This document shows, in pieces, positions 1 through 6,265 of a stretch of DNA of 13,962 nucleotides. The position numbers and the translations under genes were made by a program. Under the pieces are notes generated by a model. The model ran no database searches. It worked only from the letters and a program-made list of their open reading frames with translations, and had not been told where the DNA came from. The stretch's first letter is position 1. Every line of letters begins with the position of its first letter. The stretch comes from an uncultured archaeon (lineage in GTDB: Archaea > Thermoproteota > Nitrososphaeria > Nitrososphaerales > CALBXV01), in the NCBI GenBank assembly GCA_937890045.1, contig CALBXV010000181.1, positions 1 to 13,962 on the forward strand, written 5' to 3'.

Positions 1-19
1 CTAAAACGAGGATGCGGTA

Positions 20-289
20 ATGGGGCGAACAGCAAGGAGACGGGCGAAACAATACCCTACATTTGCAGGACCGAAGGGTAAGGCTTTACCGGCACACGAA
101 GATAATGATAAGAAACCTATAAGTCAAGTAATGTCTACGAAGCCGCCTGCAGTGAGTGATGATGAGGTTGAGGAGTTTAAGAAGAAAAATCCAGATAAGT
201 TTACGGTTCTTAAACCAAGTAAGAAAGGCATGCCTAAAAAGAATAAGGAATACTGGGAGTTGCGTGGGGCTACCGATGCTAGCCCTTAA
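20..289 (+). CDS. Small basic hypothetical phage protein (89 aa)
   Basis: I do not recognise this protein. It has a strongly basic N-terminus (MGRTARRRAK), a proline/lysine-rich middle, and a lysine-rich C-terminal third containing KKGMPKKNKEYWELRG, with an acidic patch (DDEVEE) between them. There is no membrane segment or cysteine. The ATG is preceded by GAGG at 8-11, a plausible ribosome binding site. A TAA stop in another frame overlaps the ATG as TAATG, and another stop lies at 2-4, so an upstream gene may end here, but too little is visible to call it. Basic composition would suit nucleic-acid contact, but that is only a guess. It is the first gene of the compact plus-strand operon and ends 26 bases before the next start. 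Confidence 0.7.
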   Translation: MGRTARRRAKQYPTFAGPKGKALPAHEDNDKKPISQVMSTKPPAVSDDEVEEFKKKNPDKFTVLKPSKKGMPKKNKEYWELRGATDASP

Positions 290-301
290 TGTGGTATAAT
301 A
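290..301 (+). promoter_or_regulatory. Extended -10-like element (candidate promoter)
   Basis: The only intergenic gap in the early operon contains TGTGGTATAATA, which includes a perfect extended -10 (TGG plus TATAAT at 295-300). No good -35 is visible at the usual spacing. A start site about 7 bases downstream would place the transcript's 5' end within the ribosome binding site AGGAGA (305-310), which makes it an awkward promoter. The same 12 bases recur at 3611-3622 at the same distance (26 bases) from an ATG. Chance in AT-rich DNA remains possible. Confidence 0.3.
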
Positions 302-315
302 TATAGGAGAGAATT

Positions 316-582
316 ATGTTAGACCTTGATTGGAGAGAAGATGGGACAGATAAGGGGTTGGATTTACACTGGTGCGGAGAAAGTTATATACTTGAGTTAG
401 AAGGTAATGAGGTTATATTGCATTTAGATTGGGATGAAGTTGATGCTTTAATATCTTTAGCCCTTGCATATAGAGAACTTAAAAGCACTAAGGCTAGATT
501 AGGACTTCCACTTTTAGGGGAAGGTGGCGGAGATGGTGGTGGTAACGAAGAAGAAGTTGTTAGCTATGGAGGAACTAAATGA
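316..582 (+). CDS. Small acidic hypothetical protein (88 aa)
   Basis: No family is recognised. The N-terminal 55 residues alternate tryptophan, aspartate and leucine (LDLDW, LDLHW, LHLDWDEVDAL), suggesting a small beta-rich fold followed by a helix. The tail is glycine-rich (GEGGGDGGG) and then acidic (EEE). By my count there are about 20 acidic against 7 basic residues, so the protein is strongly negative. The start is well supported by AGGAGAG directly upstream with 5-7 bases of spacing. Its stop overlaps the primase-helicase start as ATGA, so the two are probably translationally coupled. A DNA-mimic or inhibitor role would fit the charge but is speculation. Confidence 0.75.
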   Translation: MLDLDWREDGTDKGLDLHWCGESYILELEGNEVILHLDWDEVDALISLALAYRELKSTKARLGLPLLGEGGGDGGGNEEEVVSYGGTK

Positions 583-2342
583 AAACATTTGAGGACTTTG
601 GTATTAAACTAGGCAGAGCAACGTCTGGCCAAACCCATACCCAATGTCCTAGTTGTTCTTCTCAGAGAAAAAAGAAGAAAGCTGCATGCCTGTCTGTTAA
701 TATAGACGAGGGGATTTGGTTGTGTCATCATTGCGGATGGGCTGGCACCCTGGCTAATGGTAAGGATAATGTTGGGCCATCAGCGCTTCACTGGCGTAAG
801 CCTAAGTATGTTAAGCCTGATCCATTGCCCACAACTAACTTGAAACCCACTATAGTTAAGTGGTTTAAGGACAGGGGTATAAGTAAAACTACATTAGTTG
901 AAACTGATGTAAGCGAGAAGAAAGTGTACATGCCACAGTTAGAAGATTTTACTATGACTATTGCTTTTCCTTACTATAAGAATGGGGAGTTAATTAATGT
1001 TAAGTATCGGGATCATAAGAAAAACTTTCGACTAGAGGCTGGTGCACAGCGATGCTTCTATGGTATAGATGATATAGAAGGTGAGAATATTAATGTTGTT
1101 ATAGTAGAGGGGGAGATAGATAAGTTATCTTTATGGGAGGCTGGTATTAGAACCTGTCTTAGTGTGCCAGACGGTGCCCCTCCTGTTAACAGCACAGACT
1201 ACTCATCTAAATTTGATTACTTGAATGACCCTTGGCTACACTCAGAAAAATTTAAGAGTGTAGATAAATTTATTATAGCCGTTGATAATGACGAGCCTGG
1301 AAATAAACTGGAGGAAGAACTATCAAGGAGATTGGGTAAGGACAGATGCCACAAAGTTGTGTGGCCTGAAGGATGTAAGGACTCTAATGATGTTTTAGTA
1401 AAGTATGGAAAAACAGTTTTGTCTGAGTGTATTGAACACGCCAAACCTTACCCCATAGCGGGTACTTATAATGCTGACAACCTCACAGAATCAATAGATA
1501 GGTTATATGATGGTGGTGTAGAGCGAGGCGTGAGTACAGGATGGACAACGATTGATCCATATTATTTAGTTAGGCCGGGGGCTTTCACTGTTGTTACTGG
1601 TATTCCTAGTAGTGGTAAATCAAACTGGATGGATGCGGTAATGGTAAACATAGCTAAAAAACATGGCTGGAACTTTGCTATATTCTCACCAGAGAACCAG
1701 CCATTAGAAGATCACATGGCTCGAGTGCTAGAAAAATATATAGGGCAACCATTCACTGATGGGCCAACACCACGAATGAGTAAGGAAGATTTAGCTAGGG
1801 GAAAGAGCTGGCTTACTAAACATTTTACTTGGATACTTCCTAGTGATGATAAAGAGTGGTCTATTAATGTAATTTTAGAGGCAGCGAAGAGGCTCGTCTT
1901 AACTAAGGGTATACGTGGTTTAATTATTGATCCTTGGAATGAGTTGGAACACACAAGAGAAGGAAATCAAACAGAAACAGAGTATATTTCTATAGCATTA
2001 AAGAGAATAAGACAGTTCGGTAGAAGGTATGGTATACACATATGGGTTGTTGCTCACCCCGCTAAGTTATATAGGGACAAGAATGGAAAGTATCCCATCC
2101 CTACTCTGTATGATATTAGTGGGTCGGCAAGATGGAGAGATAAATCGGATAATGGGATAGTAATCTGGCGTGATCTTCAGAAGGAAGAAGGGTGTTCTAT
2201 CGAGGTTCACGTAGAGAAGATTAGGTTTAGACAAGATGGTAAGCGTGGGATAGGCGAGCTAACATACAACTGGAGAATGGGAACTTATCACCTGCCACTT
2301 GATGCTACAAAGGAAATACCTCCTCAATTTTTCAATGGATAA
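579..2342 (+). CDS. Replicative primase-helicase (T7 gp4/Twinkle-like)
   Basis: Bifunctional protein expected to make RNA primers and unwind DNA at the phage fork. Domains in order: an N-terminal zinc ribbon with cysteine pairs C23/C26 and C49/C52; a TOPRIM primase domain with the conserved glutamate in VEGE (about 175-178) and the acidic pair in AVDND (about 234-238); then a RecA-like DnaB-type helicase domain. The helicase has Walker A GIPSSGKS (341-348), Walker B ending in LIID (about 448-451), a motif VVAHP (490-494) and a basic stretch around 518-522 (ARWRDK), where the family carries its arginine finger and DNA-contact residues. At 587 residues it matches the T7 gp4 size class. The ATG overlaps the previous stop and has GGAGG six bases upstream. 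All key motifs look intact. Confidence 0.95.
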   Translation: MKTFEDFGIKLGRATSGQTHTQCPSCSSQRKKKKAACLSVNIDEGIWLCHHCGWAGTLANGKDNVGPSALHWRKPKYVKPDPLPTTNLKPTIVKWFKDRGISKTTLVETDVSEKKVYMPQLEDFTMTIAFPYYKNGELINVKYRDHKKNFRLEAGAQRCFYGIDDIEGENINVVIVEGEIDKLSLWEAGIRTCLSVPDGAPPVNSTDYSSKFDYLNDPWLHSEKFKSVDKFIIAVDNDEPGNKLEEELSRRLGKDRCHKVVWPEGCKDSNDVLVKYGKTVLSECIEHAKPYPIAGTYNADNLTESIDRLYDGGVERGVSTGWTTIDPYYLVRPGAFTVVTGIPSSGKSNWMDAVMVNIAKKHGWNFAIFSPENQPLEDHMARVLEKYIGQPFTDGPTPRMSKEDLARGKSWLTKHFTWILPSDDKEWSINVILEAAKRLVLTKGIRGLIIDPWNELEHTREGNQTETEYISIALKRIRQFGRRYGIHIWVVAHPAKLYRDKNGKYPIPTLYDISGSARWRDKSDNGIVIWRDLQKEEGCSIEVHVEKIRFRQDGKRGIGELTYNWRMGTYHLPLDATKEIPPQFFNG

Positions 2343-2652
2343 GACATGGAAAAAATTTGAGCGGTGGGTTGGTGCTTTTTTAAGAGAGCTGGGGGACCAG
2401 GCGCTTAGAGTTCCAGTAACAGGGAGAACAAGAGGAGATTCGCCAGACGTAACAAGTGATTATCTTTCTATTGAATGTAAGTATAGAAAGCAAATACCTC
2501 TATGGATTAAGGATGCAATGGCTCAGGCTGTCGCTTCATCAAGAGAAGGGAAGACTGCAGTTGTGTTCTTAAAGGAAAAGGGTTCTTCATTTGAAGATAC
2601 ATTAATAATATTTAGAGCAAAGGATTTTATGGATAAACTTAAAGATGAATAG
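2335..2652 (+). CDS. PD-(D/E)XK nuclease, resolvase-like (105 aa)
   Basis: Small single-domain nuclease. Counting from the ATG at 2335 (MDKTWKKFER), a PD-(D/E)XK signature is visible: P37-D38 followed by E47-C-K49 in SIECKYRK. An N-terminal helix (KKFERWVGAFLREL) and a downstream helix/strand (AVASSREGKTAVVFL) fit the minimal fold. Small phage proteins of this type are often labelled Holliday-junction resolvase-like or simply conserved nuclease, so the exact substrate is uncertain. The frame could start earlier (TTG 2299 or ATG 2302), but these would sit deep inside the primase-helicase. The 2335 start overlaps its stop by 8 bases, in keeping with the rest of the operon. No strong ribosome binding site is seen, so it may depend on coupling to the upstream gene. 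Confidence 0.75.
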   Translation: MDKTWKKFERWVGAFLRELGDQALRVPVTGRTRGDSPDVTSDYLSIECKYRKQIPLWIKDAMAQAVASSREGKTAVVFLKEKGSSFEDTLIIFRAKDFMDKLKDE

Positions 2653-2872
2653 ACAAATGTTTAATTTAGTTAGAGCTATAAAGGCAGAGGAACCTCCTTG
2701 TACTAAGTGCAACTGGTTCAAAAGGTGCTCCCTTAATAGGGTAGCATGTGTAATGTTTAAAAACTATGTTGAGTTAGGAGAATCTATAGGAGATAACAAA
2801 CCAACAACAGAAACATACAAGGAGTTATTTAAAGATGTCTGGTTTGGAATCTCTGAAATCTCTTACACCTAA
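2645..2872 (+). CDS. Four-cysteine small hypothetical protein (75 aa)
   Basis: Not recognised. The N-terminal half carries cysteines at about 19, 22, 28 and 35 (CTKCNWFKRCSLNRVAC), which could bind zinc or an iron-sulfur cluster. The rest is helical without a membrane segment. The start overlaps the preceding stop by 8 bases and its ribosome binding site is weak. Its 3' end overlaps the Q-like gene by 38 bases, one of the longest overlaps in the operon, so one alternative is that translation of one gene represses or couples the other. No frameshift or truncation is seen. Confidence 0.65.
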   Translation: MNRQMFNLVRAIKAEEPPCTKCNWFKRCSLNRVACVMFKNYVELGESIGDNKPTTETYKELFKDVWFGISEISYT

Positions 2873-3377
2873 ATCTCCTAGCATTTGGGGGCCTGCTAAT
2901 AGAGTTCCTTGGACTGACGTGTGTATGATATTATCTACAGTTAGCAACGAGGCCTCAAGATATGGAAGGCTAAAGTATGCTATGGAGTATTGGCAAAGGC
3001 CACATATTTTTAGGAGCCTTTTAAGGGCAGCATCAAAGGTTGAATGGAATAAAGTTATACGTAATAAAGACATGTATAACATAATTTCTTTAGCCCTAGA
3101 AGAATCTTTAAGCCCTGCTATATGCCCTAAATGCAATGGAAGAAAGCAAGTGATAGTTCAGAGTAGTATATATAAATGTGATGTTTGTTTAGGTGTAGGT
3201 ACTAGATCAATTAGTGACAGCGTAAGAGCAAGATATATATTTAAAGATATAGATAGTACTCGTGCATATAGACATAGGTATATTAAATATATTAGGCATA
3301 ATTATTTTAATACTCTTATAGCTACTACACAAGAATGGGAGATAGAATTACATAGAGCCTTTAAGAGAATAAGATGA
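2835..3377 (+). CDS. Lambda-Q-like antitermination protein
   Basis: Predicted late-gene antiterminator: proteins of this family bind a DNA element near the late promoter, load onto paused RNA polymerase and let it pass terminators. Evidence: the N-terminus (LESLKSLTPKSP then WTDV, residues 4-29) parallels the lambda Q N-terminus (LESV...SPKSP...TDVM, recalled). Two zinc-binding pairs of DnaJ-like type follow, CPKCNGR (97-103) and CDVCLGVGTR (115-124). A C-terminal helical region (about 130-180) has an arginine/tyrosine/tryptophan pattern like Q. The length of 180 aa is close to that of lambda Q, about 207. The ATG has AAGGAG about ten bases upstream. It sits inside the replication/recombination block and not directly before lysis genes. 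A generic DnaJ-type zinc-finger protein is the alternative. Confidence 0.72.
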   Translation: MSGLESLKSLTPKSPSIWGPANRVPWTDVCMILSTVSNEASRYGRLKYAMEYWQRPHIFRSLLRAASKVEWNKVIRNKDMYNIISLALEESLSPAICPKCNGRKQVIVQSSIYKCDVCLGVGTRSISDSVRARYIFKDIDSTRAYRHRYIKYIRHNYFNTLIATTQEWEIELHRAFKRIR

Positions 3378-3637
3378 AATCAAAAAAATATTTGAAGTGG
3401 GTTGCAGACCAGCCATGTATTTATTGCGGCAAGGATTCTCAAGCCCATCATCTTAGGATACTAGCCCTGGGCTCTGGTATGAGTAAAAAAGTTCCTGACT
3501 ATTTTACTCTACCAGTATGCTACGAACATCATGCAGAATGCCATAACGGTACAATAGATAAGGAGACGCAAATGAGATGGTGCCTACAAACTATAGATAG
3601 AGCGTTCAAGTGTGGTATAATAGAAGGTAAGTTTTAA
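3374..3637 (+). CDS. Ref/DUF968-like HNH-type nuclease (87 aa)
   Basis: Small zinc-stabilised nuclease resembling the catalytic part of phage P1 Ref, a RecA-dependent nuclease, and related DUF968 proteins. Visible features: CIYC at 15-18, the paired histidines QAHHLR at 23-28, the conserved GSGMSKKVPDYFTLPVC stretch (33-49), and EHHAECHNG at 51-59, giving the expected cysteine/histidine zinc site plus catalytic histidines. At 87 residues it is a minimal domain; P1 Ref carries an additional basic N-terminal arm that is absent here. The start overlaps the Q-like stop as ATGA and its stop overlaps the next start as TAATG. Neighbouring NinB and PD-(D/E)XK genes point to a recombination or junction-processing role. 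Confidence 0.78.
   Translation: MKSKKYLKWVADQPCIYCGKDSQAHHLRILALGSGMSKKVPDYFTLPVCYEHHAECHNGTIDKETQMRWCLQTIDRAFKCGIIEGKF
3611..3622 (+). promoter_or_regulatory. Second copy of the extended -10-like element
   Basis: TGTGGTATAATA, identical to 290-301 and again starting exactly 26 bases before an ATG (3637). Here it lies inside the 3' end of the Ref-like gene. It contains TGG plus TATAAT (3616-3621). No convincing -35 is seen. It may be an internal promoter for ninB and the recombination module, or a coincidence. Confidence 0.25.
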
Positions 3638-4038
3638 TGGGTATCGTAACCAAGAATAAAAAATTTAAGATAGATAATCTAGAATCTAAAAGTGATTGCT
3701 GTAGATATATAGATTCTTTAGACTTGACAAGCGGTAAGGTAGAGGTTATAGTTAGACCTTACAGCAACAAGAATCAAAGGTCAATAGATCAGAACAATAG
3801 ATACTGGCATATGATAAGGCAATCATCTAATGAATCTGGATACACTGTTAATGAGCTACATACCATAATGACTATGGAAGTTTTAGGTATGCAGGAAGTT
3901 ACTAGCCTTAAAGGAGAGACGCGAGAAGTACCAATACAAACATCTAGTTTAACTGTATCACAATTCGGAGAGTATATGGACCAGGTTGAATCAGTTTTAA
4001 TAAATGCTGGTATATACTACCCTCAACCGGAGACGTAA
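3637..4038 (+). CDS. ninB: NinB (lambda Orf-like) recombination mediator
   Basis: NinB/Orf proteins bind single-stranded DNA and SSB and help load recombinases, replacing host RecFOR functions in phage recombination. The family signature is visible as NQRSIDQNNRYWHMI (46-60): basic residue, glutamine, then the aromatic pair. The C-terminal segment SSLTVSQFGEYMDQVESVLINAGI (103-126) matches the family's conserved serine, phenylalanine, tyrosine and glycine-isoleucine pattern. The length, 133 aa, is close to lambda Orf. AAGG lies nine bases before the ATG. It sits beside the Ref-like gene and upstream of Rad52-type annealase, exonuclease and SSB, so it fits the recombination set. Confidence 0.78.
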   Translation: MGIVTKNKKFKIDNLESKSDCCRYIDSLDLTSGKVEVIVRPYSNKNQRSIDQNNRYWHMIRQSSNESGYTVNELHTIMTMEVLGMQEVTSLKGETREVPIQTSSLTVSQFGEYMDQVESVLINAGIYYPQPET

Positions 4039-4039
4039 T

Positions 4040-4213
4040 ATGTCTGACTATAAAATGAACTACCTTCCAGATGAAGGTGATGAACAGCAACAAAGGGATA
4101 ACGAAGAAAGAGAACAGTACGAACAAGAGTATGAACAATGGTTGGATAACCTAGAGAAGAAGTCTAAACTTCAAAGAGAGGAACAAGATGACTCAAACCA
4201 TAAAGGAAATTGA
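4040..4213 (+). CDS. Small acidic coiled-coil-like protein (57 aa)
   Basis: Not recognised. Taking the ATG at 4040 (GGAGA six bases upstream, two bases after the NinB stop) gives 57 residues beginning MSDYKMNYLPDEGDE. About 18 residues are acidic and 8 basic; glutamate and glutamine dominate the middle (QQQRDNEEREQYEQEYEQW), predicting one long helix or coiled coil. There are no cysteines or membrane segment. A longer reading from TTG at 4004 lies within NinB and is less likely. Its 3' end overlaps the annealase by 26 bases. A partner or modulator of the annealase is possible from position only. Confidence 0.6.
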   Translation: MSDYKMNYLPDEGDEQQQRDNEEREQYEQEYEQWLDNLEKKSKLQREEQDDSNHKGN

Positions 4214-4682
4214 GCGCCAGCTTAAGAGACCTTTCCCTGTTGTTAAAATTAAATGGAGAAAGGGTGGTGGCAATAAAGAACTAGCTTATATAGATGCAAG
4301 AGATGTGATGGATAGGCTAGACGCTACCTTTGGTATAGCTGGTTGGCAAACTAGCTATGATTTTATAGGAGACAGAATGATATGTTGTCTAGTCTGTAAG
4401 ATAGGAGAAGAGTGGGTTGCTAAATCAGATGGAGCTGATGATACTAAAATAGAATCGGCAAAAGGTGGAATAAGTGACTCATTAAAAAGAGCAGCAGTTT
4501 TGTGGGGAATCGGGAGATATCTCTATCATCCAAGAGCATTTGATAAAGATAAGAACCCTGCTTCCTGGGCTACACCAGAAGGATTCGATGCTCTGATGGC
4601 AAGTAAAGCATCAGTAACTAAACTGCATACAACGGAGAAGATAGATGGCAGCAAAGAAGACAGTAAAAGCAAACCATTCTAA
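4188..4682 (+). CDS. Rad52-family single-strand annealing protein
   Basis: Phage recombinase of the Rad52/Rad22 superfamily, expected to coat single-stranded DNA produced by an exonuclease and anneal it to complementary strands. Residues 34-56 (YIDARDVMDRLDATFGIAGW) match the conserved helix with the tyrosine-isoleucine-aspartate motif. After a beta-sheet region comes the hallmark SAKGGISDSLKRAAVLWGIG (90-109) and RYLY, which forms the core DNA-binding helix of the family. The tail (140-164) is lysine/serine-rich and ends in SKPF. The length of 164 aa is typical of phage minimal versions. GAGG lies just before the ATG. The partner exonuclease is two genes downstream and SSB follows, forming a typical two-component recombination module. 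Confidence 0.88.
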   Translation: MTQTIKEIERQLKRPFPVVKIKWRKGGGNKELAYIDARDVMDRLDATFGIAGWQTSYDFIGDRMICCLVCKIGEEWVAKSDGADDTKIESAKGGISDSLKRAAVLWGIGRYLYHPRAFDKDKNPASWATPEGFDALMASKASVTKLHTTEKIDGSKEDSKSKPF

Positions 4683-4869
4683 AAAGGAGCCGACTGAATA
4701 TGATATACTGGTACTAGAGTTAATAAACAACTCCTTGTCAGTAACACGGTCAGTACTAGAAGTTGGTTCAGCTATGGCAAATGATTGCCATGATGTTGAT
4801 TATACAATACATAAGATATGTAATTTAAAAGGATATAAACGAGAAGATTATTGGGAGGATTTTAAATAA
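4645..4869 (+). CDS. Hypothetical protein between annealase and exonuclease (74 aa)
   Basis: Not recognised. It has a basic N-terminus (MAAKKTVKANHSKKEP), then an apparently all-helical region (DILVLELINNSLSVTRSVLEVGSAM), and ends in YKREDYWEDFK. Two cysteines are present but no metal motif. The start, with GGAGAAG just upstream, lies 38 bases inside the annealase gene, and its stop overlaps the exonuclease start as TAATG. That leaves it physically locked between the two recombination partners. A role in the annealase-exonuclease complex or as a single-strand DNA accessory is an inference from position. Confidence 0.65.
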   Translation: MAAKKTVKANHSKKEPTEYDILVLELINNSLSVTRSVLEVGSAMANDCHDVDYTIHKICNLKGYKREDYWEDFK

Positions 4870-5651
4870 TGCATTGGTATGATAAGGAGGGAACACCTCA
4901 ACACTTTGTACCCAGCAAGAACGGAAAGCTCAGGGCTTCTACACTGCGCGATGCAAGGAAACATGGGTGGATGCCATCAGTTACATCTGTGCTAGATATA
5001 ATGGCTAAGCCAGGGCTGGATCAATGGAAAATTAACAAGGCCATTAGTGCGGCTCTATCATTAGATAGGTATGAAGCGGAAACAGATGAAGAATACAGAA
5101 AAAGAATCTTAGAACATTCTAGAAAAGAATCTAAGGAAGCCTCTGAGAGAGGGACTAGAATCCATAGCATGTTAGAGAAATCTTTTAAGCAAGAAGAAAA
5201 ACCTGAAGGAGAAAATGAAGCTATCTTTAACTCTGTTAAGTCACTGTTAGATATAAACTGTGGTGAACAAGAGTGGGTGTCAGAGGTAACATTCTCTGAG
5301 CCGCATTTAGGCTATGGAGGAATGGTAGATTTAATCTCAGATGAGTGGGCTATAGATTTTAAAACAAAAGAGTTTGGAGCTGACCATAAACAGTTATCTT
5401 ATGAGTCTATGGCTTACCAACTAATTGCCTATGCAGTAACAGGATTAGATAAGAGTTACAGAGATACCGGAGAAGCAAGCGTTAGGAGAATGGCTAATAT
5501 ATTTATTAGCTCTACGAACCCAGGACTATCGGTGTTCCACGAATGGAAGAAGGAAGACTTTGAAAGATACTGGGAAATTTTTAGTTCATCATTAACATTA
5601 TGGAAAAATGTTAAACAATACTGGCCGGAGAAACACAATGAAGGGAATTAA
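4869..5651 (+). CDS. RecB/Cas4-like PD-(D/E)XK exonuclease
   Basis: Predicted double-strand DNA exonuclease that resects ends for the Rad52-type annealase. The catalytic core is visible: ASERGTRIHSMLE (91-103) with H99 as in RecB-type nucleases; GYGGMVDLI (148-156) with D154; AIDFKTKE (161-168) giving D163-x-K165; and the QLIAYAV motif (184-190), the conserved glutamine and tyrosine of this clade. No four-cysteine iron-sulfur set is seen, so it is closer to phage/lambda-type exonucleases than to Cas4 itself. The length of 260 aa is typical. GGGAGGA lies about eight bases upstream of the ATG. Its 3' end overlaps SSB by 14 bases. Confidence 0.88.
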   Translation: MHWYDKEGTPQHFVPSKNGKLRASTLRDARKHGWMPSVTSVLDIMAKPGLDQWKINKAISAALSLDRYEAETDEEYRKRILEHSRKESKEASERGTRIHSMLEKSFKQEEKPEGENEAIFNSVKSLLDINCGEQEWVSEVTFSEPHLGYGGMVDLISDEWAIDFKTKEFGADHKQLSYESMAYQLIAYAVTGLDKSYRDTGEASVRRMANIFISSTNPGLSVFHEWKKEDFERYWEIFSSSLTLWKNVKQYWPEKHNEGN

Positions 5652-6069
5652 TAAAGCTATTATATTAGGGTATGTTTGGAAGGAACCCACAATACGTGCT
5701 ACTAAAAATGGTAGCAAGATAGCGCAAGTAGACATGGTAACAGAGTCAGGTTACGGGGAGTATAAAAAATCTGATTGGCATAAAGTAATCTTCTATGGCA
5801 AACAAGCCGATGTGGTGGATTCTTATGTAACTAAAGGTACTAATTTATATGTCGAAGGATCAATTGATTACAGAAAATATACAGGCAAAGATGGTATTGA
5901 AAAATATACTACAGATATAAAAGGTTTTATATTACAGATGATCAATAGTCCTGACGCTTACAAGGAGGTGGAAACTCCCCCCGAATATAAGAAAGAAGTT
6001 TCTACAGGTATGAAAGAAGCTATGTCTGATATATCTAATCAGGTAGTAGCTGATGACATACCATTCTAA
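5638..6069 (+). CDS. ssb: Single-stranded DNA-binding protein
   Basis: OB-fold SSB. The start MKGINKAIILGYVWKEP matches the bacterial/phage SSB opening (M-x-x-N-K-x-x-L-x-G). DWHKVIFYGKQADVV (46-60) and KGTNLYVEGSIDYRKYTGKD (66-85) are the characteristic central strands. The C-terminus ends in the acidic tip DDIPF, the docking signal for host or phage repair and replication proteins. At 143 aa it is somewhat shorter than bacterial SSB because of a short linker. The ATG at 5638 has GGAG seven bases upstream and is preferred over the upstream frame extension at 5608. It lies next to exonuclease and annealase genes, as expected. Confidence 0.95.
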   Translation: MKGINKAIILGYVWKEPTIRATKNGSKIAQVDMVTESGYGEYKKSDWHKVIFYGKQADVVDSYVTKGTNLYVEGSIDYRKYTGKDGIEKYTTDIKGFILQMINSPDAYKEVETPPEYKKEVSTGMKEAMSDISNQVVADDIPF

Positions 6070-6265
6070 AGGCGAACTATTTGATGAGGTAATGTATAAA
6101 CTCGCAAGAGAAATATACAAAACAAGACTGGAGGGCTCAGAAGAAAGTACCAAATCTTGGGAGGAAACATTTCTAAAGCACTCCGGCGTAACAATAGATG
6201 AGTACATAAAGTACGCTCAAGAAAATAACCTTAAAGAGAAATACATAAATGCTGAAAGAACATGA
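6053..6265 (+). CDS. Hypothetical protein (70 aa)
   Basis: Not recognised. The sequence is mainly helical and charged (GELFDEVMYKLAREIYKTRL, then TIDEYIKYAQENNLKEKYINAERT), without cysteines or a membrane segment. The start overlaps the SSB stop by 17 bases and lies within the codons for the SSB acidic tip; only a weak AGGTAG precedes it. The end overlaps dUTPase by 17 bases. The tight overlaps on both sides support it being real, but nothing in the sequence gives a function. Confidence 0.6.
   Translation: MTYHSKGELFDEVMYKLAREIYKTRLEGSEESTKSWEETFLKHSGVTIDEYIKYAQENNLKEKYINAERT

Noticed and set aside
11..1644. GGATGCGGTAATGG occurs at about 11-24 and again near 1630, hinting at a repeat.
   Set aside because: One 14-base match in about 14 kb is within chance expectation, and the second copy is in the conserved helicase domain.
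1217..1954. Minus-strand frames of 75-80 codons inside the primase-helicase gene.
   Set aside because: They are shadows of an intact, motif-complete gene with no start signals.
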